64,000 bases of DNA from Opitutia bacterium UBA4506 (GTDB lineage: Bacteria > Verrucomicrobiota > Verrucomicrobiia > Opitutales > Puniceicoccaceae), in assembly GCA_002388665.1 (NCBI GenBank), contig DGMY01000088.1:1-64000 (forward strand), read 5' to 3'. Each line of letters opens with the position of its first letter. The stretch's first letter is position 1. The translations under genes were made by a program, and so were the position numbers. Of this stretch, positions 7,619 to 16,727 are shown one piece after another. The notes beneath the pieces were generated by a model, which worked only from the letters and a program-made list of their open reading frames with translations, had not been told where the DNA came from and made no database searches.

Positions 7619-8847
7619 GAAATGGTCGAAGAGGGAGGTATTTCAGAATTCGAGACAAGTTCCTCGTAAACCGAGAGAATCTCTTGGAACCGATCCTTTG
7701 GATCAAACCGCTGGGCACATTGAACCGCTTCCGCTCGAATTTTCTGGGGATGTTTTTTGACCTCATCGACGATCTTCTGAAGCTTTTCCGCCCCAGCCTC
7801 TGCCCAGGCTTCTCTCTCGTCGTTTGATCGGGGCATTGGGGGGATATAGAAGGCTGCCTTCCCTCCGACTTCGGTCATGGGTGGTTTGTCGGTTGTCAGA
7901 ACCGGGGTTCCGCAGGCCATGGCTTCAGCGATCGGCCAACCAAAACCTTCGATTAGAGACGGAAAAAGAAAGCAGGTCGCCCCTGCGTAAAGGCTGTGAA
8001 TCTCCTCGTCGCTGGCTCCGGTGAGAAAGTGAATTCTTCCCATGAAATCGCTCTCTTGGGCGAGGGTCTGAAGATTTTCGTTCGGCGGCTTGCCAGCCAG
8101 AATGAGTTGAAAGTCACTCGATGGAAACCTTCGGCAATAGGCGAGAAAGATTCGGAGGACTCCCGGTCGATTTTTGTACCATTGATTTCCCCCCACATGG
8201 AGGAAGTAGGGGGCGCGGGTCAGATTAAATTTTTCGCGAAGTTTCTGGAGGCGTTCCGAAAGGGCTTCAGTTTTAATGGGGTGGAATGGATAGTTGAGCC
8301 CGTTCCAAGCCACGTGGAAACGACGGGTTTCCCCGGATTCCAAATTCGTTCCAATGAGGGTCCGGAGATCCCGATCGGTCGCGTGGGAGACCGAGATGAA
8401 GTTTCGTCCTTTTCTCAGTCCGGAAAGAATGAGCTTCTGGTAGATTCGTCCGGTCCAACCGGTTCGATTTTCAGGGATTTCTCCCAGAGCCGATCGTATG
8501 GCGAGTAGGTCGTGGCAATGGACTACGTGAGGCTCACGTTTCAACCAATGGAGGTAGATGCCATGTGAGTGGTCGGGGAGACAGATGAGATAGGGGGAAC
8601 CGTCCTTTTGAAGACTTCGAATTTGTCGCTTAATCTGAATCGGGAAAAGAACGAATTTATCCAAGTAGCCAAGCCACTTTCCCAAGCCCGATGATTTTAT
8701 CGAAAGTTTGCCGAATCGGACTGGGGGAACTAGAGTCTTTACACTCCAATTGGCTTGAAGAAATCCTGTCTCAAGCATTCTCCCATAGCGGCCCATGCTC
8801 TCCTGGGCATCTTTGGCGTAGTGTCCGATAATAAGGACGTTAGGCAT
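7615..8847 (-). CDS. Glycosyltransferase, GT4 family
   Basis: This 410-aa GT-B glycosyltransferase likely works on the exopolysaccharide repeat unit. It has MPNVLIIGHYAKDAQESMGR at the N-terminus, VVHCHDLLAIRSA, the inter-domain strand PYFLHVGGNQWYKNRPGVLR, and the donor motif SLIEGFGWPIAEAMACGTPV (E-x7-E). I chose the ATG at 8847, which overlaps the upstream polymerase gene by 8 bp, because the longer open frame only adds codons that overlap that gene. The stop overlaps the next gene's start (ATGA). Confidence 0.9.
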   Translation of the reverse strand: MPNVLIIGHYAKDAQESMGRYGRMLETGFLQANWSVKTLVPPVRFGKLSIKSSGLGKWLGYLDKFVLFPIQIKRQIRSLQKDGSPYLICLPDHSHGIYLHWLKREPHVVHCHDLLAIRSALGEIPENRTGWTGRIYQKLILSGLRKGRNFISVSHATDRDLRTLIGTNLESGETRRFHVAWNGLNYPFHPIKTEALSERLQKLREKFNLTRAPYFLHVGGNQWYKNRPGVLRIFLAYCRRFPSSDFQLILAGKPPNENLQTLAQESDFMGRIHFLTGASDEEIHSLYAGATCFLFPSLIEGFGWPIAEAMACGTPVLTTDKPPMTEVGGKAAFYIPPMPRSNDEREAWAEAGAEKLQKIVDEVKKHPQKIRAEAVQCAQRFDPKDRFQEILSVYEELVSNSEIPPSSTIS

Positions 8848-10171
8848 AAGGCGGTATCTTTTTTGAGGATGGAAGCGCCTCTGTTTCTGGATTCTCGAGA
8901 TCCTCCGAATCATTGAAAGCTGCCAGCATGAGGCCACAGCTGAGAACCAAAAATCCCAGATCTGTGGGTTGGCTTGTGTTTCCCATAAACATGGCTTGGA
9001 TTGCGACACTTCCCAGAAGCAGCGGGAGCGCATTGCCGTACCGAGTTGCCTGAAGTCCGGCAATTCCCAGCGCGCAGGCAAACACTATGCGGTATCCCAG
9101 TAGAAAGAGTCCGAGGAACGGACCGAGTTCACCGAGAATTGCGCCCCATCCTCCTTCGGCGATGAGAAACGTGCGTTCCCCAGTCATCAGTTTTGCGCCC
9201 ACATTGGTTCCGAGTCCGATGCCCATCCCGGTGATCGGATATTCGTCGAAATTCTGGAAAGCGCTGAGGAGGCCGTAGTCGATGACTCGATTCTCGATGA
9301 CTCCGATAAGCCCATCGTCTCCGCCTTCTATACGGGTGGCCGATTCCCAGCGGGCCGAAAAGGCTTCCAGAGAGTTTTGGAATAGAGAGGTTTGAGAGAT
9401 ACCGGCCACGACAATCGCCAGAACGATTGCGGCTGGAATCATTCGTTTCAGGAGTTTTGGCGAAACTCCCGTGGAAATAAGCGCGAAAAGCCCCGTAATG
9501 GCGTAGTAGAATGCGAGTGTACGACTGATCGTTAGGGGGAGGGCGGCAATGAGGCTGGCTCCGCTGACCCAAATCCATTTTGGAGAGGGTCGTGGCCCTG
9601 CGATCAACCAACCGACAAACAGAGCGCCGGACAAGGCATAGAAGGAGGTGAGTCCATTCGTGAAACTGAAGGTTCCTGAGGCGCGGTGCCGCCCGGCGGC
9701 CCCGCTAAAGATTGAGGTGCCTTCACCGCCCACGCCCACGTTGACGATATGAGTGGAAGGGAGGTAAAACTGAAAGGCGAGCAACACCGTCATCGGAATT
9801 GCAATGAGGAGCGTGACTTTTGCAAATTTCCACACATCGGCGCGGTCAAAAACTGCGCCAAATAGAAAGAGCACGGGAAAGTGCAGGAGCAAAATTCTTG
9901 CTCCGAAAAATGCGACAGGGAGGTTGCCGTGTCCAAATGCGATTGCGAGAGGGATTGCCAGGGCCCCAACTCCCACAAAACCAAAGACCCAAGGTTGTTT
10001 CTGTAGATGGTGAAAACCGAGAAGGATCGCGATGATACAAACCGGATCCCGCGCTACCAGAAGCGGTTGAGCGAGGCCGGGAAGAAGCCATTTCCGGAGA
10101 GCCCCCTCGAAGATTACAAGGAAGAAATAGAGCCAGAGAAGACGCCGGATCTGTATGTCTTTTCGGTTCAC
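8840..10171 (-). CDS. Polysaccharide polymerase / O-antigen ligase-like membrane protein
   Basis: This protein of about 443 aa has ten or more hydrophobic helices (for example LLWLYFFLVIFEGALRKWLL and MIPAAIVLAIVVAG). Its long periplasmic-type segment contains NRVIDYGLLSAFQNFDEYPI and TGMGIGLGTNVGAK, the G-x-G-x-G region common in O-antigen ligase/Wzy proteins. It probably polymerises the exopolysaccharide repeat units in the periplasm. The GTG at 10171 forms a GTGA overlap with the upstream gene's stop. An ATG at 10234 is possible but overlaps that gene by 67 bp. The gene sits among glycosyltransferases, as expected for a Wzx/Wzy locus. Confidence 0.85.
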   Translation of the reverse strand: MNRKDIQIRRLLWLYFFLVIFEGALRKWLLPGLAQPLLVARDPVCIIAILLGFHHLQKQPWVFGFVGVGALAIPLAIAFGHGNLPVAFFGARILLLHFPVLFLFGAVFDRADVWKFAKVTLLIAIPMTVLLAFQFYLPSTHIVNVGVGGEGTSIFSGAAGRHRASGTFSFTNGLTSFYALSGALFVGWLIAGPRPSPKWIWVSGASLIAALPLTISRTLAFYYAITGLFALISTGVSPKLLKRMIPAAIVLAIVVAGISQTSLFQNSLEAFSARWESATRIEGGDDGLIGVIENRVIDYGLLSAFQNFDEYPITGMGIGLGTNVGAKLMTGERTFLIAEGGWGAILGELGPFLGLFLLGYRIVFACALGIAGLQATRYGNALPLLLGSVAIQAMFMGNTSQPTDLGFLVLSCGLMLAAFNDSEDLENPETEALPSSKKIPPYA

Positions 10172-11511
10172 GAAAGTTTGGTTTCGATGGTCGATCGGAC
10201 GGCTTCCGTCAGCCGGGTCCGGTATTGTGACCACGTATTGCGTTCGGCTGTTTGTCGGGCTGCGGCACTCATGGAGGCTAAGAGGGTGCGGTCTCGATGC
10301 AGTTCTTCGAGTTTCTCGGCAATCGATTGGCTATCTCGAATCGGGACGATAAAACCATCCTCTCCATTGGTCAGAATGTCTGGTCCGCAGGTGTGCGGAG
10401 TCGTAATGACGGGAAGCCCCTGGGACAGCGCCTCTGTGATTACCAGTCCAAACCCTTCAAAAAGGGAAGGGAAAACAAAGACATCGTGCCGGGACATTTC
10501 TTTCAGTATTTCCTCATGGGGAAGAGAGGGGATCCAACGGTGTTTGGTGAGGGCAGATTCGAGAGGTTTACATTCCGCCGCAGGCTTTCGCCCAATGATC
10601 GTCAATTCGATTGCCGATCCCAGTTGATCCGCCGCCTCAAAAAGGTAGGTCAGTCCCTTCCGCTGACTCAGGCCTCCGACAAAGAGGATTTTGAGGGGGG
10701 ATCTGCGATCTGACTCGCAAGTCGATTTTACGCCATCAATCTTACGAACCTCCGGACACCCATACGGGATCACTATCGCCTCGGGAAGGGCGAAAGGTGC
10801 TTCTTGTAAAGTTGCAGCCGTAAAAGAGCTTGCGACAATGATTTGATCCGCGAGTTTGAGTTCTTCGTCCTTCCGTTCGACTTTTGCTTCGCTATCGATC
10901 AAGGCGGGCATGGTGGATGCCCACTCCGGGAACCGTTGCCCCTCCTCGGTCTGGATTTTTCGGGCGGCCCGCCAGTATCCAATTGGGAGGTCGTAAATGG
11001 TGCAGAGTCCGAGGGATTTCGCGGTGCTAAAAGTTTCCAAGGCGCCATCCTCATAGGCGTATGCTGCAGATAGATGGGCCGACGGGAGGGGTGGGCAGTT
11101 TTGTCGCTTCAGTGACGTGAAAGATCCCGACTTGGCATGAGCTTGGCGGGCCAGTCGCTTGGCGGTGAATCGGTCGATGGAACGATAAACGGCATCAATG
11201 CAGAATGGGCCGGTTTCGTGGCGGGTGAGAGCAGATAGGCCTGCCCGCGTCGATAGAAGTCGGAGAAGTTCGCGATACGGATTTTGACGGGTTTTACTTT
11301 GCAGCCCCGTGTCAAAACGTCGACGGTTGAACTCTTGGAATCCTGGTAATCGGCTCAGTCGATCATATAAATTCCCATCGAATGTAGCCACGGAGGTCAG
11401 GAAGCTTGCTAGCAGGTCCGCATCTTGCAGGCCACGGATCGCATTCCGAGCGTTGGCGTTTCCGGTGGGATGGGAAAAAATGATCATTCTGGTGAAATCG
11501 TCGATGTCCAT
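10168..11511 (-). CDS. Glycosyltransferase, GT4 family
   Basis: This 447-aa GT-B glycosyltransferase has a long N-terminal domain (MIIFSHPTGNANARNAIRGL, later AAYAYEDGALETF and CTIYDLPIGYW). The C-terminal donor domain carries LKILFVGGLSQRKGLTYLFE and the E-x7-E region SLFEGFGLVITEALSQGLPV followed by PHTCGPDIL. The segment HAKSGSFTSLKRQNCPPLPS before SAAYAYEDGA is polar and low in complexity. It could be an eroded insert, but the DNA match to the local repeats is weak. The start at 11511 lies 20 bp after the upstream stop. Confidence 0.88.
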   Translation of the reverse strand: MDIDDFTRMIIFSHPTGNANARNAIRGLQDADLLASFLTSVATFDGNLYDRLSRLPGFQEFNRRRFDTGLQSKTRQNPYRELLRLLSTRAGLSALTRHETGPFCIDAVYRSIDRFTAKRLARQAHAKSGSFTSLKRQNCPPLPSAHLSAAYAYEDGALETFSTAKSLGLCTIYDLPIGYWRAARKIQTEEGQRFPEWASTMPALIDSEAKVERKDEELKLADQIIVASSFTAATLQEAPFALPEAIVIPYGCPEVRKIDGVKSTCESDRRSPLKILFVGGLSQRKGLTYLFEAADQLGSAIELTIIGRKPAAECKPLESALTKHRWIPSLPHEEILKEMSRHDVFVFPSLFEGFGLVITEALSQGLPVITTPHTCGPDILTNGEDGFIVPIRDSQSIAEKLEELHRDRTLLASMSAAARQTAERNTWSQYRTRLTEAVRSTIETKLS

Positions 11512-11531
11512 TACGATGGACTCGCATAGGT

Positions 11532-12569
11532 CTATTTACGTCCTCTCAATTTTTTCTTTGTCGCAATGGCAGTTCTGAACACTTTAAGATATTGATCGGC
11601 CACTCCCCGTGGGGAATGTGTATTGAGATGATCCGGATGGTGTTTGCGGAATTCTTCAACAAGGTTTGGATGGGTCTCGAGATCGATTAGCAACTTCGCG
11701 AGTTGATCGGATTGGTCCTTATCGAAGAGCGGCCCGCATTTACCGATCGCATCGACAAGTCCTCCCTGGTTGGTTCCAATGGGGATGCATCCGGAAGCAA
11801 TCCCCTCAAGAGCGACGATGCCAAAGGGTTCCGCCCATTTTGAAGGAACCAGCAGGTACTTGACTTGGTTCAACTCGGCATTGATCTGTTCGGGATCCAG
11901 TCGTCCTAGAAACACAACTTCGTCCCCAATCCCAAGACGGTCGGACTGTTCCTGCAATTCTTCCTGGTCAGGGCCTGAGCCAATAATTTTGAATGGCATC
12001 GAGAGGCCTTGCTGTTTTGCCTTGGCAATCGCTTCCAGAACGGTTGGCACTCCTTTGTCCGAAACGAGTCGACCAACAAATGCCGCCCCATTTCTTTGGT
12101 TCCAAGGTGTTTGATTCGTGAATATTTCATCGTCGTAGGCGTTTTCAATCACTGTCGAAGGCCCAGGTAAATGTGCGGCAGTGGCTCTGCTATTGGCGAT
12201 GCAGGGATAGCGGGACAATACCTTTTGCTTGAGACGATCCTTCCAGCTAATACGACCGTCGGTACGAGTCACCCAAGTGTGGATTGAAAAGACAATTGGT
12301 CGTTTGGAGAGAAATGGAATCCAGAAAGAAAAGGCAGGATTGTGGTGGTAGATGATGTCAGCCCAACGGGCTAGCTGCAGTTGGGTCGAAAGGGTTGGTC
12401 TGCGGTGGATGTCGAAACCGGATAATTCATGGTTTTCGCGGAGAGGCGTATGTGTAACAACAACTATTTGGCAATTTCGTTGCTTGAACTCTCGAAGCAG
12501 TAATTGTGCGCTTGATTCGATTCCTCCGACTGCTGGGTGGAATGTATAACTGATGAAAAGAATTTTCAC
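11532..12569 (-). CDS. Glycosyltransferase, GT4 family
   Basis: This 345-aa glycosyltransferase begins VKILFISYTFHPAVGGIESS, the usual first strand and glycine loop of GT4 enzymes. NGAAFVGRLVSDKGVPTVLE marks the start of the donor domain, and SKWAEPFGIVALEGIASGCI holds the E-x7-E signature. The start is taken as the GTG at 12569; an upstream ATG at 12599 adds only MFQFYPPRIL, which is not part of the fold. The acceptor is unknown. It belongs to the same gene run as the other transferases. Confidence 0.88.
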   Translation of the reverse strand: MKILFISYTFHPAVGGIESSAQLLLREFKQRNCQIVVVTHTPLRENHELSGFDIHRRPTLSTQLQLARWADIIYHHNPAFSFWIPFLSKRPIVFSIHTWVTRTDGRISWKDRLKQKVLSRYPCIANSRATAAHLPGPSTVIENAYDDEIFTNQTPWNQRNGAAFVGRLVSDKGVPTVLEAIAKAKQQGLSMPFKIIGSGPDQEELQEQSDRLGIGDEVVFLGRLDPEQINAELNQVKYLLVPSKWAEPFGIVALEGIASGCIPIGTNQGGLVDAIGKCGPLFDKDQSDQLAKLLIDLETHPNLVEEFRKHHPDHLNTHSPRGVADQYLKVFRTAIATKKKLRGRK

Positions 12570-12621
12570 AAGAATTCGTGGAGGATAGAATTGAAACAAG
12601 GAATTTGGCAGCCGAAAGGAG

Positions 12622-13461
12622 CTATGATTTTAGGCATTGCCATCCGCGAGCGAAGAAGCGTTTTTGAGCTCTTTCCGGATCTTTTGTCGCTAACGTGTTT
12701 TGTGGTTCCCATAGAGAAACTCTTCTTTCGTGATCCGGTATCTGATATATTCTTGGCCCATTTATGGTGCGGCCGATTTTGAAGAGTTCGAAACCACAAC
12801 GTGTCAGAAAACTGTGAAGTTCAAAATTATTTGAGCTCTCGTCTTCGAATATCAAATCTCTTACCTTTGTCAGGGTTCGTTCTGCTCCTTTTAATGCAGG
12901 AAGCTCGTGACCCTCGATATCGATCTTAATAAAATTGATGTCAAGGTCTAGGTCATCAAGGCGTTGCAAATCGATAGGTATACCAATAGGTGCAACATAT
13001 GCGGCACCTCGGTGATCGCTATTTTCAATAGTAAGAAAACTTTGGGTTCGTATTTCTGACAAGGCAAAATTATAGAGATTGGCTTGACAGTCATTTGAGG
13101 AGAGGTTCTTTGTTATTTCTTCAAAGGTTTGTGGATGTGGTTCGAATGCATGAATCTGTTTTGAATTATTTAGAAAAGAGGAGCAGAGTAAGGTTGAGTA
13201 TCCAATATTTGCCCCTATGTCTGCGACCCGATCTTCGGGGTCTAATAGACGAATAATAGCTTCGCTTAAGCCAAGATCATACACGCCGTATAGGAACACT
13301 GCTTTTCCGACAGGTTCGCAGAGGCGGATTGTGATATTCTTTTTTGCAATCATTCTGCAAGTTATATGCTGGCTTTTCGATTTGCAAGGGAGAGACAGCC
13401 GCCTCAAAATCGATTGAGGTTTTCGTAAATACTCGAAGTTGTTGTAAATAAATTTTTTCAT
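12622..13461 (-). CDS. FkbM family methyltransferase
   Basis: This 279-aa SAM-dependent methyltransferase belongs to the FkbM group, which O-methylates sugars and other small molecules. Motif I is DRVADIGANIGYSTLLCSSF, followed by the acidic strand QIHAFEPHPQTFEEI, and the FkbM-typical FIKIDIEGHELPALKGAE is present. It likely methylates a sugar hydroxyl in the exopolysaccharide. The gene is AT-richer than the neighbouring housekeeping genes. It is flanked by short AT-rich spacers (52 bp downstream and 129 bp upstream), which suggests the cassette may have been acquired separately. Confidence 0.88.
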   Translation of the reverse strand: MKKFIYNNFEYLRKPQSILRRLSLPCKSKSQHITCRMIAKKNITIRLCEPVGKAVFLYGVYDLGLSEAIIRLLDPEDRVADIGANIGYSTLLCSSFLNNSKQIHAFEPHPQTFEEITKNLSSNDCQANLYNFALSEIRTQSFLTIENSDHRGAAYVAPIGIPIDLQRLDDLDLDINFIKIDIEGHELPALKGAERTLTKVRDLIFEDESSNNFELHSFLTRCGFELFKIGRTINGPRIYQIPDHERRVSLWEPQNTLATKDPERAQKRFFARGWQCLKS

Positions 13462-13590
13462 TCTTTAGTGGGTTGTTGAATTGTATTATTTTCGAAATCT
13501 TGAAAGCTTTTTGAATGACTAATAGGAAAGGAAAGATGTCAAGAATCTATATAGTTCGTTTTATGCTTGTGGAAGGAGCTATAAATACGA

Positions 13591-14700
13591 TTATTGAAGC
13601 TCAATGTTTCTGAGGAATATCTGTGTTGTACGCTTCAGGGAGGGCAGAATATTCGGGGGAAACCGTGGGTGTTGATCATTGTTTTTCTGGAGCCCATCTG
13701 AAGGCATTAGCCTTACTTCTAATCCGTGCTCGAGCATGGCTGCTGTGCTTCCACTCTTCTCATAGATTTGGAGGTGGGAGCGGGAAATGCCAATCGTTGC
13801 GCGCTGCATCCAGGCTGAAACCTGTTCGCTGGAGTTTCTACCGATGAAATGAACTTTCTCTGCGCCGAAAAGATCCACTGCAACTTTCTTAGCCGCTGTA
13901 CGGTGCGGGCCGGCGGAGCCGATTGATACGAAATGGCAATCAGTTTTGGTAGGTGTAAACTCATCGCGCAATTCCTTCAGCCGCTTATGAAGGCGAGCAA
14001 CGGGAGGCGAAAATGTTCCGAAATGGAGGATTACCCGTGCATTCTTGGATAGTCCCGGTACAGGTGGAGATATTTCAACATTCTTAAAAACGGGAATGTT
14101 TCCAAATAGGGGCAATTGTTGGGGAGAGAGACCAGAAGCGGTTAGCATCTCCAGATAGCCGCTCATGTGTGTATGCACTAGCGGAGAAGATAATGCTTTC
14201 GGCAGTGCTAGGCAAAGATTCCTCTGAACAGGACCAATTGCCCATCCAAAGCGTGAATGTCGTCGCCCGATCCATAACTCATGGAACATGACATGCCATC
14301 TTGTTTGGGATAATCGTGCAACTTTTCGGATCATACGGACGAAACCGAATGGAAGTCCTTTACGTTGAAAGGCATAGGGAACGAATTGAATACTTACGGC
14401 GTCGGGTCGTTCCGTTTGAATAATCTGATGTAGCGCCTCGCCTCGTCTTTTCCAACTTTGATTGCTTGGCCAGCGAAGTGAGGGAACCAAGGTTCCGTAA
14501 TCATCTTGATCCTCCCAACTCTGAACTTCGATATTTTGCGGGGAAATACTCGAATATTCCCTGGAAATATACCGATCGTGAAGGGCGATAATTTTCGCTT
14601 GATGTCCTTGGCGGATGCACTCGCCTGCGAGTCTGCGAGTATAATCGCCGACACCGTCCCGACCCGGTTCGAGACTGCCGCAAAGGAATATGAGTTTCAT
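13591..14700 (-). CDS. Glycosyltransferase, GT4-like
   Basis: This 369-aa protein starts MKLIFLCGSLEPGRDGVGDY, a clear GT4 N-terminal strand and loop. PDAVSIQFVPYAFQRKGLPF and WHVMFHELWIGRRHSRFGWA give the acceptor-side domain, and ARVILHFGTFSPPVARLHKR starts the donor side. The C-terminal half is less conserved. The expected E-x7-E is weak (YEKSGSTAAMLEHGLEVRLM), as in several exopolysaccharide transferases. The donor and acceptor sugars cannot be assigned. Confidence 0.8.
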   Translation of the reverse strand: MKLIFLCGSLEPGRDGVGDYTRRLAGECIRQGHQAKIIALHDRYISREYSSISPQNIEVQSWEDQDDYGTLVPSLRWPSNQSWKRRGEALHQIIQTERPDAVSIQFVPYAFQRKGLPFGFVRMIRKVARLSQTRWHVMFHELWIGRRHSRFGWAIGPVQRNLCLALPKALSSPLVHTHMSGYLEMLTASGLSPQQLPLFGNIPVFKNVEISPPVPGLSKNARVILHFGTFSPPVARLHKRLKELRDEFTPTKTDCHFVSIGSAGPHRTAAKKVAVDLFGAEKVHFIGRNSSEQVSAWMQRATIGISRSHLQIYEKSGSTAAMLEHGLEVRLMPSDGLQKNNDQHPRFPPNILPSLKRTTQIFLRNIELQ

Positions 14701-14789
14701 TTGGGTTCTTGGCGCAAATTGGTATGTTATGAATCCTCATCCTGAAGGAGATAAAGACTCTATTCTTTCACATCATTTGTGTGGTCGGA

Positions 14790-15275
14790 TCATTTGGAAA
14801 AAGAAGATCGGTCACCAATTTTGCGTGCAGGAACGCCTCCCCAGATTTGGTTTGGTGGAACATCTTTCGTAACGACGGCATTTGCACCCACAACCGCACC
14901 GTGCCCAATGTGAACATTTTTAAGGACACATACGCCCGCTCCAATCCATACATGATCCTCCACAATGATTTCCCCTTCTTTCCCGGCTTTTGGAGGTAGC
15001 TTCCCAGAGCCCTCGATATTGTGATCATGATCAATAAAACGACAATTTGCGGCGATTAAGCAATTCTGGCCGATTGTCACTTTTCGACGGACATTGAATT
15101 CGCAAAAATTTCCAATGAATGAATTGTTTCCGATGACGATCGATGGACCGTGTTGGTAAACTCCGTCGTAGTGGAAATAGACACCATGTTCAATGCGGCA
15201 GTGTGATCCGATGGATACTTGATGAGGCCAAGTTACATAGATTCTGGGAAGTTTGGTGCCCTGTCCAATGGTCAT
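14790..15275 (-). CDS. Hexapeptide-repeat acyltransferase
   Basis: This left-handed beta-helix acyltransferase of at least 161 aa has repeated hexapeptides (VSIGSHCRIEHGVYF, IVIGNNSFIGNFCEFNV). It also has a catalytic-type histidine in FIDHDHNIEG and the C-terminal VWIGAGVCVLKNVHIGHGAV with GGVPARKIG. It probably acetylates a sugar of the exopolysaccharide. The annotated start is the ATG at 15275. The frame remains open and protein-like upstream as far as the flippase stop near 15392 (KERILFRLRHRYFPYRRINS, then IYWRILG), but that extension has no ATG, GTG or TTG. The true protein may therefore be about 38 residues longer, using a rare start. Confidence 0.85.
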   Translation of the reverse strand: MTIGQGTKLPRIYVTWPHQVSIGSHCRIEHGVYFHYDGVYQHGPSIVIGNNSFIGNFCEFNVRRKVTIGQNCLIAANCRFIDHDHNIEGSGKLPPKAGKEGEIIVEDHVWIGAGVCVLKNVHIGHGAVVGANAVVTKDVPPNQIWGGVPARKIGDRSSFSK

Positions 15276-15391
15276 GCCCAGAATGCGCCAATAGATGGAG
15301 TTGATTCGGCGATAGGGGAAATATCGGTGGCGCAGGCGGAAGAGGATGCGCTCTTTTAGTCCGAGATTAACTTTTTTACTTTTAACTGTGT

Positions 15392-16675
15392 TTATGGTTT
15401 TGGTTGGGTTGTTGGTTCCTTTTTGCAGGAGTAAATATTTGATGCGTAGTTGATTATTTCGAAAATTAATGGGGTGAAGCCGAGTAGAATACTCATTTTG
15501 AGTACGCCGATAGTCGTCGACAATTCAGAGGAAGAGATTATTAATATTTGAATGATTAGAGTTGATGGGATCGAAATTAATGGTCGTATAATCCATCCTC
15601 TTGAGATGTTTGTAGAATGCATGATTCCAGTTATTAAATTGATTGATCCGCCGGTGATTGATAGGGCTAAGGCTGTGTCGAGTGATGAATATTGAGCACC
15701 CAGCAGTAAAAGAAATATCTCTGGAAATATTGTAAAAAAAACAATAATTCCAGAGCAAAATATGACGGCGGATCCGATGATGATCGAGTGCTGTTCAATT
15801 AAAACGGATCGAATGCTTGGAGCCCTCGCAAAACGGGGAATGAGTAATATTCCGGCGAATGAAGAATATAAGACTAATATTTGGGATAAACGTCCAAGGG
15901 CTCCAACATCTGCGATTGAAGTGGTATTTCCAAATACGGAAATTACCCATATCGTGATTTGACCGGCAAATACGTAGTAAATCGATCCTGGAAGTACGCG
16001 TCTAACGATTTTAAGAATCTCTTTTTGATTATGATTGTCGGGTTGAGAGTTTCTTGCTGTATAGTTCTGTGAGAGATCTTTGGTCTTTCGGTTTGCGATT
16101 AGTTGTGGCAATCCCGTGCAGAGAATTGCCATAGCGGAAAGAGGGAAGATGAATAGTGTAAATGCAGTGAACAGGAGTCGTAGCAAACTGGTGGATACCT
16201 GAATCCTCTGGAGGGGGCCTACTCGTTGGTGAAGTTTTGGTGGGATTTCGAGGATGCTTTTTGTTAGGTTGGCAAAGAAAACGGGGATCAGGGATAGTGC
16301 AATTAGCCCCGACATGATTGAAGAGGCACCGTTTTTTTTGAGCAAATATATTAAAATGGGGATCGCTACCGCAAGTGATACCAAGGCAAATTTACGCCGA
16401 AGGGAGATCCCAGTGGCGACGATTTTTCCGAGCGAATCTCGGTCCTTCCAAACTCTGCCTCCCAACGCTGTGACGCCCGTGGAAATACCGCCGTCTGCTA
16501 GGATTGTCATCGCTCCAAGCATTGTATTGGCGATCGTGTAATAGGCGTATTCCTCAACCGGGAGGAGACGAATGACCAACAATCCGCACCCAAAACTGAT
16601 CGCTTGGATCGCGATTTGAGCGCTTGCTGTGGTGCTAATGAGGTACGCCCACTCTATTATTTTGGGTCTATTCAA
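15392..16675 (-). CDS. Oligosaccharide flippase (Wzx-like)
   Basis: This 427-aa membrane protein has about twelve predicted hydrophobic helices and the layout of the MOP/PST polysaccharide flippase family. It starts with a cytoplasmic segment and a helix containing SAQIAIQAISFGCGLLVIRL, followed by the family-typical LPVEEYAYYTIANTML. It should flip undecaprenyl-linked repeat units across the inner membrane, working with the polymerase at 8840-10171. The gene is AT-rich. Its start at 16675 is 52 bp after the stop of the Wzc-like gene. Confidence 0.88.
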   Translation of the reverse strand: MNRPKIIEWAYLISTTASAQIAIQAISFGCGLLVIRLLPVEEYAYYTIANTMLGAMTILADGGISTGVTALGGRVWKDRDSLGKIVATGISLRRKFALVSLAVAIPILIYLLKKNGASSIMSGLIALSLIPVFFANLTKSILEIPPKLHQRVGPLQRIQVSTSLLRLLFTAFTLFIFPLSAMAILCTGLPQLIANRKTKDLSQNYTARNSQPDNHNQKEILKIVRRVLPGSIYYVFAGQITIWVISVFGNTTSIADVGALGRLSQILVLYSSFAGILLIPRFARAPSIRSVLIEQHSIIIGSAVIFCSGIIVFFTIFPEIFLLLLGAQYSSLDTALALSITGGSINLITGIMHSTNISRGWIIRPLISIPSTLIIQILIISSSELSTTIGVLKMSILLGFTPLIFEIINYASNIYSCKKEPTTQPKP

Positions 16676-16727
16676 ATGAATGAAGACTCATTGGGTGTAT
16701 GCGGGATGTGATTTTTTGGGGATGATT

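Noticed and set aside
11088..11150. Third repeat insertion inside a glycosyltransferase gene
   Set aside because: The segment HAKSGSFTSLKRQNCPPLPS is odd, but its DNA matches family A only in one or two short steps.
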